Counted from the first letter of the stretch, positions 27,176 to 36,743 are shown. The stretch is DNA of 64,000 nt from JABCYV01 sp963696025 (GCA_963696025.1 CAVOII010000014.1:62001-126000), one strand, 5' to 3'. The notes: generated by a model from the letters alone, not told the origin. Numbers and translations: made by a program.

Positions 27176-28531
27176 TCACTGTTGCTTGGCCAGTTCCCAA
27201 ACGAGCTTGCCGAGATTGGGTGTGCCCCACCCCGTAGTGAAGTCCCATCCAACAGTAGCGCTGTACCCTGGCACGCCGTCGTTGATGGCGTTGCTGCCAA
27301 ACGTGATGTCGTGGAAAAACTGTGATTGCCTGCCGCTAGCCCCCAGGGAGTAGAGTTTCGGATTCAAGAACCCCAATGGGTGCCCGGCCAACTGATTAGC
27401 GTCAGCGACAATGCCGGCCAACTGCGGGGAACCCTCGCTCGTACCACCTATAGAATAGTAGCCCGCGGCATTTTGTCCCAAGAAACTGAAATAGATCAAA
27501 ATCGTCGTGCTCGGATCAGCGTTGTAAGCCACATCGGGGATGCCCCGATGGTTATCAAGTGTTTGCTGGACTGACGCTGGCAACAGGTATTGGTATTGGG
27601 GCTCTGAGAACTGCTGGCTGACCCCACCTCCACTCCCATTCCAGGTGATTTCAAATTGGTAGTTGCCGGATTCGGTGGCAAACAGACTAGTACCTCCGAT
27701 TGCAGTCACAAACGGTGACGATGCGGGAAATCCGACAGTCGGAAAGGGATAATAAGTCGTCCCATTGATCTCCACATTGGAGCTCCCACTGTCGCCCGAC
27801 GAAGCCAGTACAGTGACGTTTTGTTGCGCAGCAGCTTGGTAAAAGCCCTCAAAATCTGCGATCACCTTCTGTCCTGCCGGATCAAACAGAGTATTTTCTG
27901 TCGCGCCCCAGCTTTGCGAGATGATTTTTCCCAGATTGTGGTCCAATGCATACTCCTCTAGCGATAGGAATTCGGGCATACCGTGCACGCCCTCGGTTTC
28001 CGACACCGGACTAGTGAGCAAAACGAGCTTAGCGTCCGGTGCCATGGCATGCGCCCATTCAACGTCCAGAGTGGTCTCGGCCGCCCAACCGACCTGGTCG
28101 CTGTTGTTTGGGTTAAACGGTACAGTACCCAGCGGCGCGAGCACTGTAAATGAGGGTGGATCGGGCAGGCCGTAACCCGCGTCAAAAGTCTTCAGGTCTT
28201 GCGCGATCGTGGGACTGCCGAAGGAATCAATAATAATGATCGTCTGGTCGGCACCGGTGTAGCCTGCGTTCAGGATCGCTGTCACGCCGTACGCCTTTCG
28301 AATCTGCTGAGGACTGTAACAAGGAGTGCCAAAGTTGTCTCGGCAGAAAGGGTCGGTAGGGGCAGGAGAAAAGGTCCCCATCAGCTTTAGCCCCTTCACC
28401 CTTGTCACCCGGGAAATAACATCCGGAGTTATGTTCGCCGGTGCTAGCGCTGAACGACCTGATTGAGCATTCGCGTTCAAGATGCTTAACGTCGACATGG
28501 AAATCAGGCAAAAAACAATGGATCTTTTCAT
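27176..28531 (-). CDS. Sedolisin-type (S53) serine-carboxyl protease, secreted
   Basis: 451 residues with signal peptide (MKRSIVFCLISMSTLSILNA NAQ). Catalytic residues expected for S53 are visible: Glu152 and Asp156 in WAAETTLDVEWAHAMAPDA, oxyanion Asp247 in SSGDSG and Ser365 in GGTSEGSP. The C-terminal FHDITFGSNA and DGVPGYSATVGWDFTTGWGT match the calcium-binding end. The usual long prodomain is missing or very short (only ~45 residues before the TPCYSPQQIRKAYG entry), unlike kumamolisin. Likely an acid endopeptidase acting outside the cell. Confidence 0.9.
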   Translation of the reverse strand: MKRSIVFCLISMSTLSILNANAQSGRSALAPANITPDVISRVTRVKGLKLMGTFSPAPTDPFCRDNFGTPCYSPQQIRKAYGVTAILNAGYTGADQTIIIIDSFGSPTIAQDLKTFDAGYGLPDPPSFTVLAPLGTVPFNPNNSDQVGWAAETTLDVEWAHAMAPDAKLVLLTSPVSETEGVHGMPEFLSLEEYALDHNLGKIISQSWGATENTLFDPAGQKVIADFEGFYQAAAQQNVTVLASSGDSGSSNVEINGTTYYPFPTVGFPASSPFVTAIGGTSLFATESGNYQFEITWNGSGGGVSQQFSEPQYQYLLPASVQQTLDNHRGIPDVAYNADPSTTILIYFSFLGQNAAGYYSIGGTSEGSPQLAGIVADANQLAGHPLGFLNPKLYSLGASGRQSQFFHDITFGSNAINDGVPGYSATVGWDFTTGWGTPNLGKLVWELAKQQ

Positions 28532-28890
28532 ACAGCACTCCTTTGAGTCGCAACTCTTTCAGGAAAACCACGGAGTGAAATACGACGGGAATTTTCTTCT
28601 TAACGCTCCGATCGCGCCTGTCGCCGTCTTCGCCGACGCAATCTGACTCGAAGAACGACCTGTAGGTTCGACCTTCGCCGATTAACGGTGCGGTAGTGCG
28701 AGACGGTCTGGCTGATCATCGGGCTGAAATCTTAGGACTAGAGGTAGGGGAAGTCAATGGGAGCGCTGATTAAGATCCCGACTTTCTGACTGAGAATCAG
28801 GCAAAAAAGATCTTCAACACTAGCTCCGGCATGGCGCGGTAAAATTTGGCACGCAAAATTTCCGTAAGATCCCATCAGGGGTGCGGGTTC
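28532..28890. other. Divergent promoter region
   Basis: Lies between the divergent protease and mannosidase genes. AAGGAGT just before ATG 28531 (minus) is its ribosome site. No small gene or RNA recognised. Confidence 0.45.
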
Positions 28891-31800
28891 ATGAAGCGAG
28901 TCGTTGCGGTCTCGTTGCTCTTATTATTATGTTGTTGTTCCAGTCCCCTGGGCTTCACTCAGGAAACTCAATCGAACGCGCCGGCTGATCCTTACAAGTC
29001 GGTGCTGGACCGCCTGCAGTCACTGGTCACGATTGAGCTTCCTGAATGGCGTTTTCATCCCGATGTCCCTCACCCGGAAGACCCCAATCTGAATGATGCG
29101 GAGTGGCAGACAGTCAGAGTGCATGAAGACTGGAAGACGGGCCCCCGCGTTCTGCGGCGGTGGGTCGAAATTCCCGACAAGATCAACGGCCACTCGACGC
29201 AAGGATCGCTTGTTGAACTTAATTTGGTGATTCGCAGCCGGGACTCGGTGCTGATCACGATTTTTGCAAATGGAGGGATTCTCTATCGCGGCGATGAAGA
29301 CATGCAGCAGCCGATCCCCCTCACTCAGAATGCTCAGCCTGGCCAGAAGGTCCTGGTCGCCGTTCGGATCAATTCCGCGACCGCCCAAACCGGTATCTTC
29401 GAAAGCAAATTGACGATGGCGCCTCCGTCGAACCGGCCAGATCCGTCCGCTCTTCGTATGGAGATTCTCTCGGTCGAGCCAATGATTGGTGCTTATGAAG
29501 AGGGTAAAGGCGAACGCCACCAGCAGCTCGATGCCGCGATCAAGGCCATTGATTTCTCGGCGCTCGATCGCGGCGACCAAGCAGGCTTCGATCGTTCTCT
29601 GAACGAAGCTCAGTTGATGCTCGAGGGGCTCAAGCCGTGGTTACAGCAATTCAAAATTCACGCTGTAGGAAACTCGCATATTGACATGGCCTGGCTCTGG
29701 CCTTGGACCGAAACTGTGGAAGTCGTGCGCAATACATTTCAGAGTGTGTTGGACCTTATGCGCGAGTATCCCGAGTTCAAATTCACGATGTCGTCCGCCC
29801 GAGCTTACGAGTGGATCGAAGAGAAGTACCCGGATATGTTCAAGCAGATCGAGGAGCGGGTGCGAGAAGGGCGATGGGAAGTTATCGGCGGAATGTGGGT
29901 CGAGCCAGATTTGAATATGCCCGACGGAGAATCACTTACCCGCCAGATCCTGGTCGGTAAGCGCTACTTCCAAAGCCATTTCGGCGTGAACGTGAAGATC
30001 GGCTGGAATCCGGACTCGTTCGGCTACAACTGGCAATTACCCCAGATCTACAAGAAATCGGGGATGGATTACTTTGTCACTCAGAAGCTGCTCTGGGCGC
30101 ACGAATTCACTACCTTTCCATACAAACTCTTTTGGTGGCAAGCCCCCGATGGCAGCCGTCTCCTAACCTACTTCCCCCACGACTACGCTGGCGGGATCGA
30201 CGGGCCCAGCATGGCGAACGACCTTTCGGTCTGGGCCCCTTCCATTTACGGGCTCGACCTGAGCGGCACGCCGGAAATCATGCACCTTTACGGCGTCGGC
30301 GATCACGGCGGCGGACCAACTCGCCAGATGTTGGACAGCGCCAAGGCGCTGATGTCCCCCAATGCCGTGTACCCACGGTTTGAATTAGGTACGGCGACCG
30401 CATTCTTTGACGACCTCGAGAAAAAGCTTCCAAGTCTGAATGTGCCTGCCTGGAACGGCGAACTGTACTTTCAATATCACCGGGGTGTGTTCACGACCCA
30501 GGCGGAGACCAAACGGCGTATCCGGCGCAGCGAAGAAAGCATGCTGAATGCGGAAAAGTTTGCCTCCTTGGCGCTCCTGGATGGCCGATCCTATCCGCAG
30601 GAGGAAATCAACCGCGCATGGAAACGGCTGCTCTTTGATGATTTCCACGACATTATGCCGGGCTCGGGCATTGGCGTGAACTATCTGGATGCTCGCCGTA
30701 ACCTGCTCGACGTTCGCCGTGTCGCGAACGAAGTGATCCAGGACTCGCTGCAAGAAATCGCAGCCCACATCAACACCCAGGGTGAGGGTGTGCCCTTGAT
30801 CGTGATCAACTCGCTGCCGTGGCCTCGGACGGAAGTGGTCGAACTGGAAGCGCAACTGCCCAGTCCCACCAAGCATATCTCCGTGACCGACGCAGCAGGC
30901 AAGCCGGCAGAGTCGCAGTTGCTCAGCATCGATCCGCAGACGCATCGGGCACACTTTCTGCTTCTCGCGAGCACTCCTTCGTTGGGCTACAAGATTTATT
31001 TCGTTCGTGGAGTCGCCTACGCCACTCCAGTGATTTCGACGCTGAAGGCAACCACCACCACGCTGGAAAACGAGTTCGTCCGCGTCAAAGTCGATCCGCA
31101 AACCGGATGCATGACCAGCTTGTTTGACAAGCGCAATAACCAGGAGGCCTTGGCACCTTCGGAAACGGACACGGGGGGACCGACCAACCAGATCTGCGGC
31201 AATCTGCTACAGACCTTTGTCGACAAGCCCAAGCAATGGGACGCCTGGAACATCGACGACGACTTTGAGAAGCAACACTGGGACCTCGACCAAGCCGACG
31301 AAGTGAAGTTACTTGAGAATGGGCCCCTGCGGGCCGTAATTCGCATAAAGAAGCACTTCCAGAAATCCGCCTTTGTTCAAGATGTGACTCTCTATCCCTC
31401 TTCCGTGCGCGTGGACGTTAACATGCAAGTTGATTGGAATGAGAAGCACATCCTGCTAAAAGTTGCTTTTCCGGTCAGTGCTCACAGCCAGAAGGCAGCC
31501 TTCGAGATCCCCTACGGCTCGGTCGTACGACCGACCACTCGCAACACGCCGGCGGAAAAGGCGCAGTTCGAGGTGCCCGCGATTCGCTGGGCCGATATAT
31601 CGGAGGAAAAGCGTGGGTTCAGTCTGCTAAATAACTGTAAATATGGTTACGACGCCAAAGGCAACGTGCTGCGACTCTCTTTATTGCGCTCACCTGAATG
31701 GCCTGACCCACACGCCGATGAGGGTCATCATGAATTTACATATTCGCTCTATCCGCACGGAGGGACCTGGCGTGAAGCACTGACGGTTCAGCAAGGATAT

Positions 31801-32163
31801 AACCTGAATTACGATCTGCGGTCGATGCAAACTGACAAACACCAGGGTGCCTTGCCGGGAGAGCATGCATTCATCGAAGTGAAGCCGGCGAACGTCGTTC
31901 TCACCACTGTGAAAAAGGCAGAAGACGACGATGATCTCGTCTTCCGTCTTTACGAGTGGGGAGGCAAAGATACAGATGTAACCATCCAGCTTCCGCCGGG
32001 AGCCCAGAGCGCACAGGATGTCGATCTGATGGAGCACCCGGTCGCCGAGCTTTCCGTTCAGGCCGGCATAGTGACTGTGCACGCCAAGCCTTATGAAATC
32101 AAGACCGTGAAAATCCGTTTCGCTCTTCCCGCCATTCCCTGGCAAGTGCAGATGGCCAAGTGA
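28891..32163 (+). CDS. GH38 alpha-mannosidase, exported
   Basis: 1090 residues from ATG 28891; the frame extends 15 codons upstream, but ATG 28891 starts the signal sequence (MKRVVAVSLLLLLCCCSSPL), whose LLCC could be a lipobox. GH38 landmarks: zinc ligands His263 and Asp265 in GNSHIDMAWLWPW, nucleophile Asp375 in WNPDSFGYNWQLPQI, HEFTTFPYKLFWW and the GDHGGGPTRQM loop, followed by the helical middle domain (FDDFHDIMPGSG) and beta-rich C-terminal domains. It hydrolyses alpha-mannosides, probably from glycans outside or in the periplasm. Single gene, no sugar transporter nearby. Confidence 0.93.
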   Translation: MKRVVAVSLLLLLCCCSSPLGFTQETQSNAPADPYKSVLDRLQSLVTIELPEWRFHPDVPHPEDPNLNDAEWQTVRVHEDWKTGPRVLRRWVEIPDKINGHSTQGSLVELNLVIRSRDSVLITIFANGGILYRGDEDMQQPIPLTQNAQPGQKVLVAVRINSATAQTGIFESKLTMAPPSNRPDPSALRMEILSVEPMIGAYEEGKGERHQQLDAAIKAIDFSALDRGDQAGFDRSLNEAQLMLEGLKPWLQQFKIHAVGNSHIDMAWLWPWTETVEVVRNTFQSVLDLMREYPEFKFTMSSARAYEWIEEKYPDMFKQIEERVREGRWEVIGGMWVEPDLNMPDGESLTRQILVGKRYFQSHFGVNVKIGWNPDSFGYNWQLPQIYKKSGMDYFVTQKLLWAHEFTTFPYKLFWWQAPDGSRLLTYFPHDYAGGIDGPSMANDLSVWAPSIYGLDLSGTPEIMHLYGVGDHGGGPTRQMLDSAKALMSPNAVYPRFELGTATAFFDDLEKKLPSLNVPAWNGELYFQYHRGVFTTQAETKRRIRRSEESMLNAEKFASLALLDGRSYPQEEINRAWKRLLFDDFHDIMPGSGIGVNYLDARRNLLDVRRVANEVIQDSLQEIAAHINTQGEGVPLIVINSLPWPRTEVVELEAQLPSPTKHISVTDAAGKPAESQLLSIDPQTHRAHFLLLASTPSLGYKIYFVRGVAYATPVISTLKATTTTLENEFVRVKVDPQTGCMTSLFDKRNNQEALAPSETDTGGPTNQICGNLLQTFVDKPKQWDAWNIDDDFEKQHWDLDQADEVKLLENGPLRAVIRIKKHFQKSAFVQDVTLYPSSVRVDVNMQVDWNEKHILLKVAFPVSAHSQKAAFEIPYGSVVRPTTRNTPAEKAQFEVPAIRWADISEEKRGFSLLNNCKYGYDAKGNVLRLSLLRSPEWPDPHADEGHHEFTYSLYPHGGTWREALTVQQGYNLNYDLRSMQTDKHQGALPGEHAFIEVKPANVVLTTVKKAEDDDDLVFRLYEWGGKDTDVTIQLPPGAQSAQDVDLMEHPVAELSVQAGIVTVHAKPYEIKTVKIRFALPAIPWQVQMAK

Positions 32164-32378
32164 AGCCACCATCAGGTTGCAATTGAGAACTCAAATTTGG
32201 CTCAGCTGAGTCTCAGCAACGGGTCTGAGTCGGGGCATTCTGGAGGCATCCTGCTCATAGCGAATGGTACGCCTCGGAGCCTTTGGCAACGTAGCTTGTT
32301 ACACCGGGTCAAAAACCTAAGCAAGGTGCTTTTTCGACGACCCGTGACTTACCGCGTCACGCGTTTGTCACACTCTCG

Positions 32379-33008
32379 CTACTCCGCAGCATAGGACTTT
32401 GCCAGATCGTTTGGATTACTTTCGCACGCCAACCTTGCCAAGCGGCAGACCGGGTTCCCTCTCATCATGACGAATGCAACAAAGCCCGCCTCGCCAAAGG
32501 CGGTCTGCTGCTGAGCAGGCGTCATCCAGCCAGCGATGAACCGGTCACGGTGTGGAAATTCATAGCGATCTGAAGTTGCGCATAGGTATCGGTGGGCGAC
32601 GTAGTCGCACAGCTGGCGCGTGTGCGGCCCGCCATGGTCGAGCGATTTAAATCCCTCCTCCGTCGGCGCATCTTCGATCTCTTCCGCAAACTCTGCGGTG
32701 CTCAGTTTTTTCTTCGCTGCCGGTCCAAGGTCACGGCGAGCCCGGAAGTCCCCGAGCAGATTCCGCAGTTGCTCCGGACATAGTTTGTGCCGGACCACGA
32801 CTCCCGAGAATGCTCCATAAGCAGCCAGGTTCCAATGCTCAAGATTGTCCGGCTCGCTGGGGCCGTTCCCTGTCTCGTGAAAATCGGCGTGGCGGAGGGC
32901 TTCGTACAGCACTTCGGCCGATTTGAGCTTGTAGTGGGCGCAGAGCTGCCCTTCCCAGGCCTCCAGAAGAGGTAGGCGCCCCGCAGCGTCAAGAATTCGG
33001 GCCGGCGG
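32379..33008 (-). pseudogene. 5'-truncated hypothetical gene at an old integration scar
   Basis: An open frame of ~209 codons reads ARILDAAGRLPLLEAWEGQL ... YAAE and is protein-like throughout, but it begins directly after an in-frame stop at 33009-33011 with no start codon or ribosome site. It collides with the integrase fragment running the other way (32989-33417), so its 5' end was probably removed by recombination. Internal GTG 32912 could start a shorter form. No family recognised. Confidence 0.5.
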
Positions 33009-33417
33009 TTACATTCACGTGCGTGGCACGAAATCGAAAAACTCAAAACGCAATCTGTCCCTCACGGCCATCGCTCAGGCGATTCTGGTTCGGCAGCAAC
33101 AAATCAGCCAATGCGAACAACTCTTCGTGATGGACACCGACCATGCCAGGCCAGCATCAATCTCTGCCGTGAACCATGCTCACAAGAGAGTTCGTGAGAT
33201 CCTCGGCTTGCCATCGGAGTTCGTTCCGCACAGTTTCAGGCATACGTTTGGAACGCGCCTAGGGGGGGCGGGTGCCGACGCCTTTACGATCATGCGAATC
33301 ATGGGAAACAGCTCGGTGACGGTTTCGCAGCGATATGTTCATCCGACGCCGGAGACAATTAGAGAGTGCGTTTCTTTCGCTGGAGCGCGCGGCGGAAGAG
33401 TCTTAACAGAGACCTGA
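32989..33417 (+). pseudogene. C-terminal fragment of a tyrosine recombinase (integrase)
   Basis: From ~32989 the frame reads AGGYIHVRGTKSKNSKRNLS ... VPHSFRHTFGTRLG ... MGNSSVTVSQRYVHPTPETI. Catalytic elements present: the beta-hairpin Lys (TKSKN), HxxR (HSFRH) and the Tyr (QRYVH). The first catalytic Arg and the DNA-binding N-terminus are missing, and the usual GH before SSVT is GN. It ends ~80 nt before the tRNA-Leu half gene, so it is likely left from an earlier element at the same site. Confidence 0.8.
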
Positions 33418-33499
33418 AGTGATGGATGTCACTACAGTCCTCACTACACTCCCCGAGGCGGCTGGAGGACGGATACAGTAAACTGTCGAAACGAAATAC

Positions 33500-33542
33500 G
33501 CCCGGGTGGCGGAACTGGCAGACGCACGGGACTTAAAATCCC
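33500..33542 (+). tRNA. 5' half of a disrupted tRNA-Leu(UAA) gene
   Basis: GCCCGGGTGGCGGAACTGGC continues through the D-arm and anticodon stem-loop (CGGGA-CTTAAAA-TCCC, anticodon TAA) and then breaks off into unrelated sequence. The matching 3' half with acceptor strand CCCGGGC-ACCA is at 39783-39857. Joined, 33500-33512 plus 39783-39857 form an 88-nt canonical tRNA-Leu. On its own this half cannot make a tRNA. Confidence 0.9.
33513..33542 (+). repeat. Left attachment site (30-bp direct repeat)
   Basis: Starts AACTGGCAGACGCACGGGAC and ends AAAATCCC. Identical to 39783-39812. It covers the D-loop through the 3' strand of the anticodon stem of the target tRNA. Confidence 0.92.
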
Positions 33543-33634
33543 ATAGGGCTTTTATTGGCATGTCGAAGCGGGGATAGCTTCACATTCATTACACATTTTT
33601 GGGCTCTCGCGCCCACTTCGCACGAGGAACGAAG

Positions 33635-34882
33635 ATGACCGAACACCACACAATTCTGGGCGGCAAGGTTCACGTCTACAAGCGCCCAAACAGCAGCCTC
33701 TGGCAGTGCTCAAGCTATTTCGCGGGCAAAAATCGTCGCTCTAGCACGAAAGAAGAGAGTCTCTCCAAAGCCAAGGAGATCGCCGAGGATTGGTATCTAC
33801 AGCTGCGCGGAAAACTCCGCGCTGGCGAGATCAAAAGCGAAAAGACCTTTCGCGAGGTGTCTGAGCACTACCTGCGCGAGTTCGACATCATGACGCAGGG
33901 ACAACGCAACCAACGATACGTCGAAGGCCAGCACTGGCGGTCTGAAGGACGCCTAATTCCTTTCTTCGGGAACCTGGGTATCTCAGAGATTACCGCTGGA
34001 AAGCTCCAGGAATACCGACTTCACAGACACCAAGAAGCTCTTAAGGAATTTGGCAAACCACCAGGCCATAGCACGATGCACCAAGAAATCGTGACGCTCC
34101 GCCAAACCTTAAAAACGGCGCTGCGCCATGGATGGCTGGATCGTCTTCCCGACTTCTCTGAGCCATACCGGAAATCGCCCAAAATCTCGCACCGTGCATG
34201 GTTCTCACCAGAAGAATACAAACAACTCTACAAAGCGACACGAACCCGTGCCCAAGAGCCGAAGCGACGAGGCTTCAAATGGGAAGCGGAGCAACTCCAC
34301 GATTATGTCCTCTTCGCAGTGAATACCGGCATGCGGCCTGACGAGGCTTGGCGACTTCAGTTCCGCGATGTCACGATCGTTTACGACGAGGATTTGAAGA
34401 AGACGATCCTGGAGATCGAAGTCAGGGGAAAGCGTGGGGTTGGATATTGCAAGAGTATGCCGGGGGCGGTGTTGCCCTTCAAGCGACTTCGAAGCCGGCT
34501 CCGCCCGGCGCGCATTTATGGCGCAAACGCGCCCACTGGAACGCCCGAGACATCTGCTGTTCCCAACGGACAATGGCGCACGCCCGAACCTACGGATCTG
34601 ATTTTTCCCAAGTGGCAGCGAGAGCTTTTCAAAACCATTCTCGACGAGGAAAAGCTCCGCATCGACCGTGAAGGCCAGCCGCGCACGGCGTACAGCCTAC
34701 GGCATACATACATCTGCCTGCGCTTGATGGAAGGTGCCGACATCTACCAAATCGCCAAAAACTGCCGCACCAGTGTCGAGATGATCGAAAAGTATTACGC
34801 GTCGCACATCAAAACCTCGCTCGATGCCGTTGCAATCAACGTGATGAACCGAAGAGGAGAAAGTCAAAAGAAGTTAGCTTAA
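33635..34882 (+). CDS. Tyrosine recombinase (site-specific integrase)
   Basis: 415 residues from ATG 33635, preceded by GAGGAACGAAG; the frame reaches TTG 33599 but that part is less likely coding. N-terminal arm/core-binding region (~residues 1-170; TFREVSEHYLREFD, LRQTLKTALRHGWL), then the catalytic domain: Arg in NTGMRPDEAWRL, Lys in EVRGKRGVG, YSLRHTY (His of HxxR replaced by Tyr, as in some families) and nucleophile Tyr in MIEKYYASH. It lies 93 nt inside the left repeat, the usual place for an integrase that cuts the tRNA repeat, and 102 nt before the element's own tRNA. Confidence 0.93.
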   Translation: MTEHHTILGGKVHVYKRPNSSLWQCSSYFAGKNRRSSTKEESLSKAKEIAEDWYLQLRGKLRAGEIKSEKTFREVSEHYLREFDIMTQGQRNQRYVEGQHWRSEGRLIPFFGNLGISEITAGKLQEYRLHRHQEALKEFGKPPGHSTMHQEIVTLRQTLKTALRHGWLDRLPDFSEPYRKSPKISHRAWFSPEEYKQLYKATRTRAQEPKRRGFKWEAEQLHDYVLFAVNTGMRPDEAWRLQFRDVTIVYDEDLKKTILEIEVRGKRGVGYCKSMPGAVLPFKRLRSRLRPARIYGANAPTGTPETSAVPNGQWRTPEPTDLIFPKWQRELFKTILDEEKLRIDREGQPRTAYSLRHTYICLRLMEGADIYQIAKNCRTSVEMIEKYYASHIKTSLDAVAINVMNRRGESQKKLA

Positions 34883-34984
34883 CGGACGTAGCGTGAAGAA
34901 TGCCCGTTCCAATGGGAACCAACTGACCGGAAACGGATGTGTAAAATCGGGCAACGTGCCCTATCATGAGTAAGACAGCCGCGC

Positions 34985-35316
34985 GCGGGCGTGGCGGAAT
35001 GGCATACGCAGCGGACTTAAGGAAGACTTGAGTGCTCGCCTGGAAACCGGCGATGCAGAACTGCTCAAATTCGGGGAAACCTCAAATGGCAATCCCGAGC
35101 CAAGCCCGGAGAGAGATACAGCCGGGAAGGTGTAGAGACTAGACGGGCAGCACCTAAGCTCCGGACTTTCGGGAGGATGGTGAAGGGATAGTCCAGACCG
35201 CAAACTAACGTGAGCTCTCCAAGAGCGTCACGTCCGGGCGGCGAAAGCCGTAGACGGTATGAAAATCCGCAGGGCTTAAACGGTCCATGAGGGTTCAAGT
35301 CCCTCCGCCCGCACCA
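34985..35316 (+). tRNA. tRNA-Leu(UAA) interrupted by a group I intron
   Basis: Exons 34985-35018 and 35262-35316. The spliced tRNA has acceptor GCGGGCG/CGCCCGC, a D-arm, anticodon stem GCGGA/TCCGC around CTTAAAA (anticodon TAA), a long class II variable arm (AGGGCTTAAACGGTCCATG), T-arm GAGGGTTCAAGTCCCTC and encoded ACCA. The intron follows U34. The acceptor stem differs from that of the split host tRNA-Leu(UAA) at 33500/39857 (GCCCGGG). It probably supplies the UUA/UUG-decoding tRNA that the insertion destroyed. Confidence 0.92.
35019..35261 (+). ncRNA. Self-splicing group I intron (IC3 type) in tRNA-Leu
   Basis: 243 nt with no homing endonuclease frame. The exon ends in U and the intron ends in G (35261), the group I rule. 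CUU at the exon end can pair with GAG at 35029-35031 to form P1 with the U-G splice pair. Core elements are readable: P near 35068-35082 (AAATTCGGGGAAACC), Q 35091-35106 (AATCCCGAGCCAAGCC), R ~35128-35154 (GTGTAGAGACTAGACGGGCA) and S 35183-35194 (AAGGGATAGTCC). Order, insertion site and end (GGCGAAAGCC...ATG) follow the well-known cyanobacterial tRNA-Leu(UAA) intron. Confidence 0.92.
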
Positions 35317-35613
35317 ATGACTCTTATGCATGGTTATGCGTTAGGTGAGCAACATCCCCTTGCTTAACCGATCGCTTTGCTTCTTCGAGTTGAACGACGG
35401 TCCAGTAAAGACGCTCCATATGAAACAAGTCAAAATGGCCATCAGCTAGTTTGCCATTTCTTCGCTCGTTTCGTTGAGATCGCGGAACACAAGGCCATCC
35501 GGTCGTCCTCGAAGGCTTCCTTTTGGCTAAAGAAGGAGTTCGGCCAACGAACGGGTGGAAACGGGTATAAATGGATATTCGCTTGCCATTGGCGAGGAAT
35601 CGGGTGAAAATGG

Positions 35614-36684
35614 GTGAAAATGGATATTCGCACCATGCACCAGATCAGGAACATCACGATTACCCCCGAAATCCTGAAGCTCATCGCGGAGATCGATGAG
35701 TTCAAAGGCCGCTGGAAGGCGATGCAAACCCTCGCCCCGGAGCGACTCACCAGCCTCAAGCGCGTCGCCACCATCGAGAGCATAGGCTCCTCCACGCGCA
35801 TTGAAGGTGCGAAACTCACTGACCTGCAAGTGGAGAAGCTGCTATCTGGAATGAAGTCCAAGTCTTTCGCCAGCCGTGATGAACAGGAAGTGGCGGGCTA
35901 TGCCGATGCGATGGACATGATTTTCGACAGCTTCGAGTCCATTACACCTACGGAAAATCACGTCAAGCAGTTACACGGTGTCCTCCTCAAATACAGCAAA
36001 AAGGACCAGGACCACCGGGGCCATTACAAGAAGGTGCCGAACCACGTAGAGGCTTTTGGTCCGGATGGCAAGAGCCTAGGTGTTGTATTTGAAACCGCTA
36101 CGCCTTTTGAAACACCCGGATGGATGAAGGAATCAGTTGATTGGTTCAATCACTCGGTTAGCGAAGAAAGACACCATCCTCTAATACTGATTGGCATTTT
36201 TATCGTCGTATTTCTCGCGATCCATCCCTTCAAAGACGGCAACGGCCGGCTCTCCCGCATCCTAACGACGCTTCTGCTGTTGCGTGCGGGATACGGATAC
36301 GTTCCTTATAGCTCCATGGAAGGCATCGTCGAGGCGAACAAGGAGAGCTACTACCTCGCGTTGCGTCGCACGCAGCAGACCATCCGTAAGGAAAAGCAGA
36401 ACTGGGGGTATTGGCTGGTGTTTTTTCTCAAAACCATGGCGAAGCAAAAAGACAAGCTTGCTGCCAAGGTCAAGGAGGAGCGGGCCCTGCGATCGTCCTT
36501 ACCCGCCCTTTCGCGCCAGATACTGCAGCTCGCCAAGACCCGCGAGGAAATCACGGTCAAGGAAATAGAGGATTCGACGGGGGCGAACCGCAATACCATC
36601 AAGGTGCATCTGAAGAAACTGGCTGCAGATCACTACCTCATGCAAGTCGGCAAAGGCCGCGGCGCACGGTATACCTTGAAATAG
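35614..36684 (+). CDS. Fic-domain protein with C-terminal winged helix
   Basis: 356 residues (GTG 35614; ATG 35620 two codons later is an alternative). The catalytic Fic motif HPFKDGNGRLSR starts at His204. The N-terminal inhibitory motif SSTRIEG (Ser60-Glu64) marks a self-inhibited class II Fic. The last ~80 residues (REEITVKEIEDSTGANRNTI KVHLKKLAADHYL) form a winged helix-turn-helix. Fic enzymes transfer AMP or similar groups from nucleotides to protein hydroxyls; the target is unknown. Its location among restriction-system remnants suggests a defence or stability role (inference). Confidence 0.9.
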   Translation: MKMDIRTMHQIRNITITPEILKLIAEIDEFKGRWKAMQTLAPERLTSLKRVATIESIGSSTRIEGAKLTDLQVEKLLSGMKSKSFASRDEQEVAGYADAMDMIFDSFESITPTENHVKQLHGVLLKYSKKDQDHRGHYKKVPNHVEAFGPDGKSLGVVFETATPFETPGWMKESVDWFNHSVSEERHHPLILIGIFIVVFLAIHPFKDGNGRLSRILTTLLLLRAGYGYVPYSSMEGIVEANKESYYLALRRTQQTIRKEKQNWGYWLVFFLKTMAKQKDKLAAKVKEERALRSSLPALSRQILQLAKTREEITVKEIEDSTGANRNTIKVHLKKLAADHYLMQVGKGRGARYTLK

Positions 36685-36743
36685 AGGCAGTTCACCCACT
36701 CCACCAAGGAAAAGCGACCGTCTGATGAATGTCGAATCATCCT

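Noticed and set aside
30385..31101. Minus-strand 238-codon open frame
   Set aside because: Antisense of the GH38 alpha-mannosidase, which is intact with all active-site motifs.
35262..35316. Reading the second tRNA-Leu exon as a lone tRNA fragment or attachment site
   Set aside because: It pairs precisely with 34985-35018 around a group I intron with correct splice-site bases, so it is an exon, not a scar.
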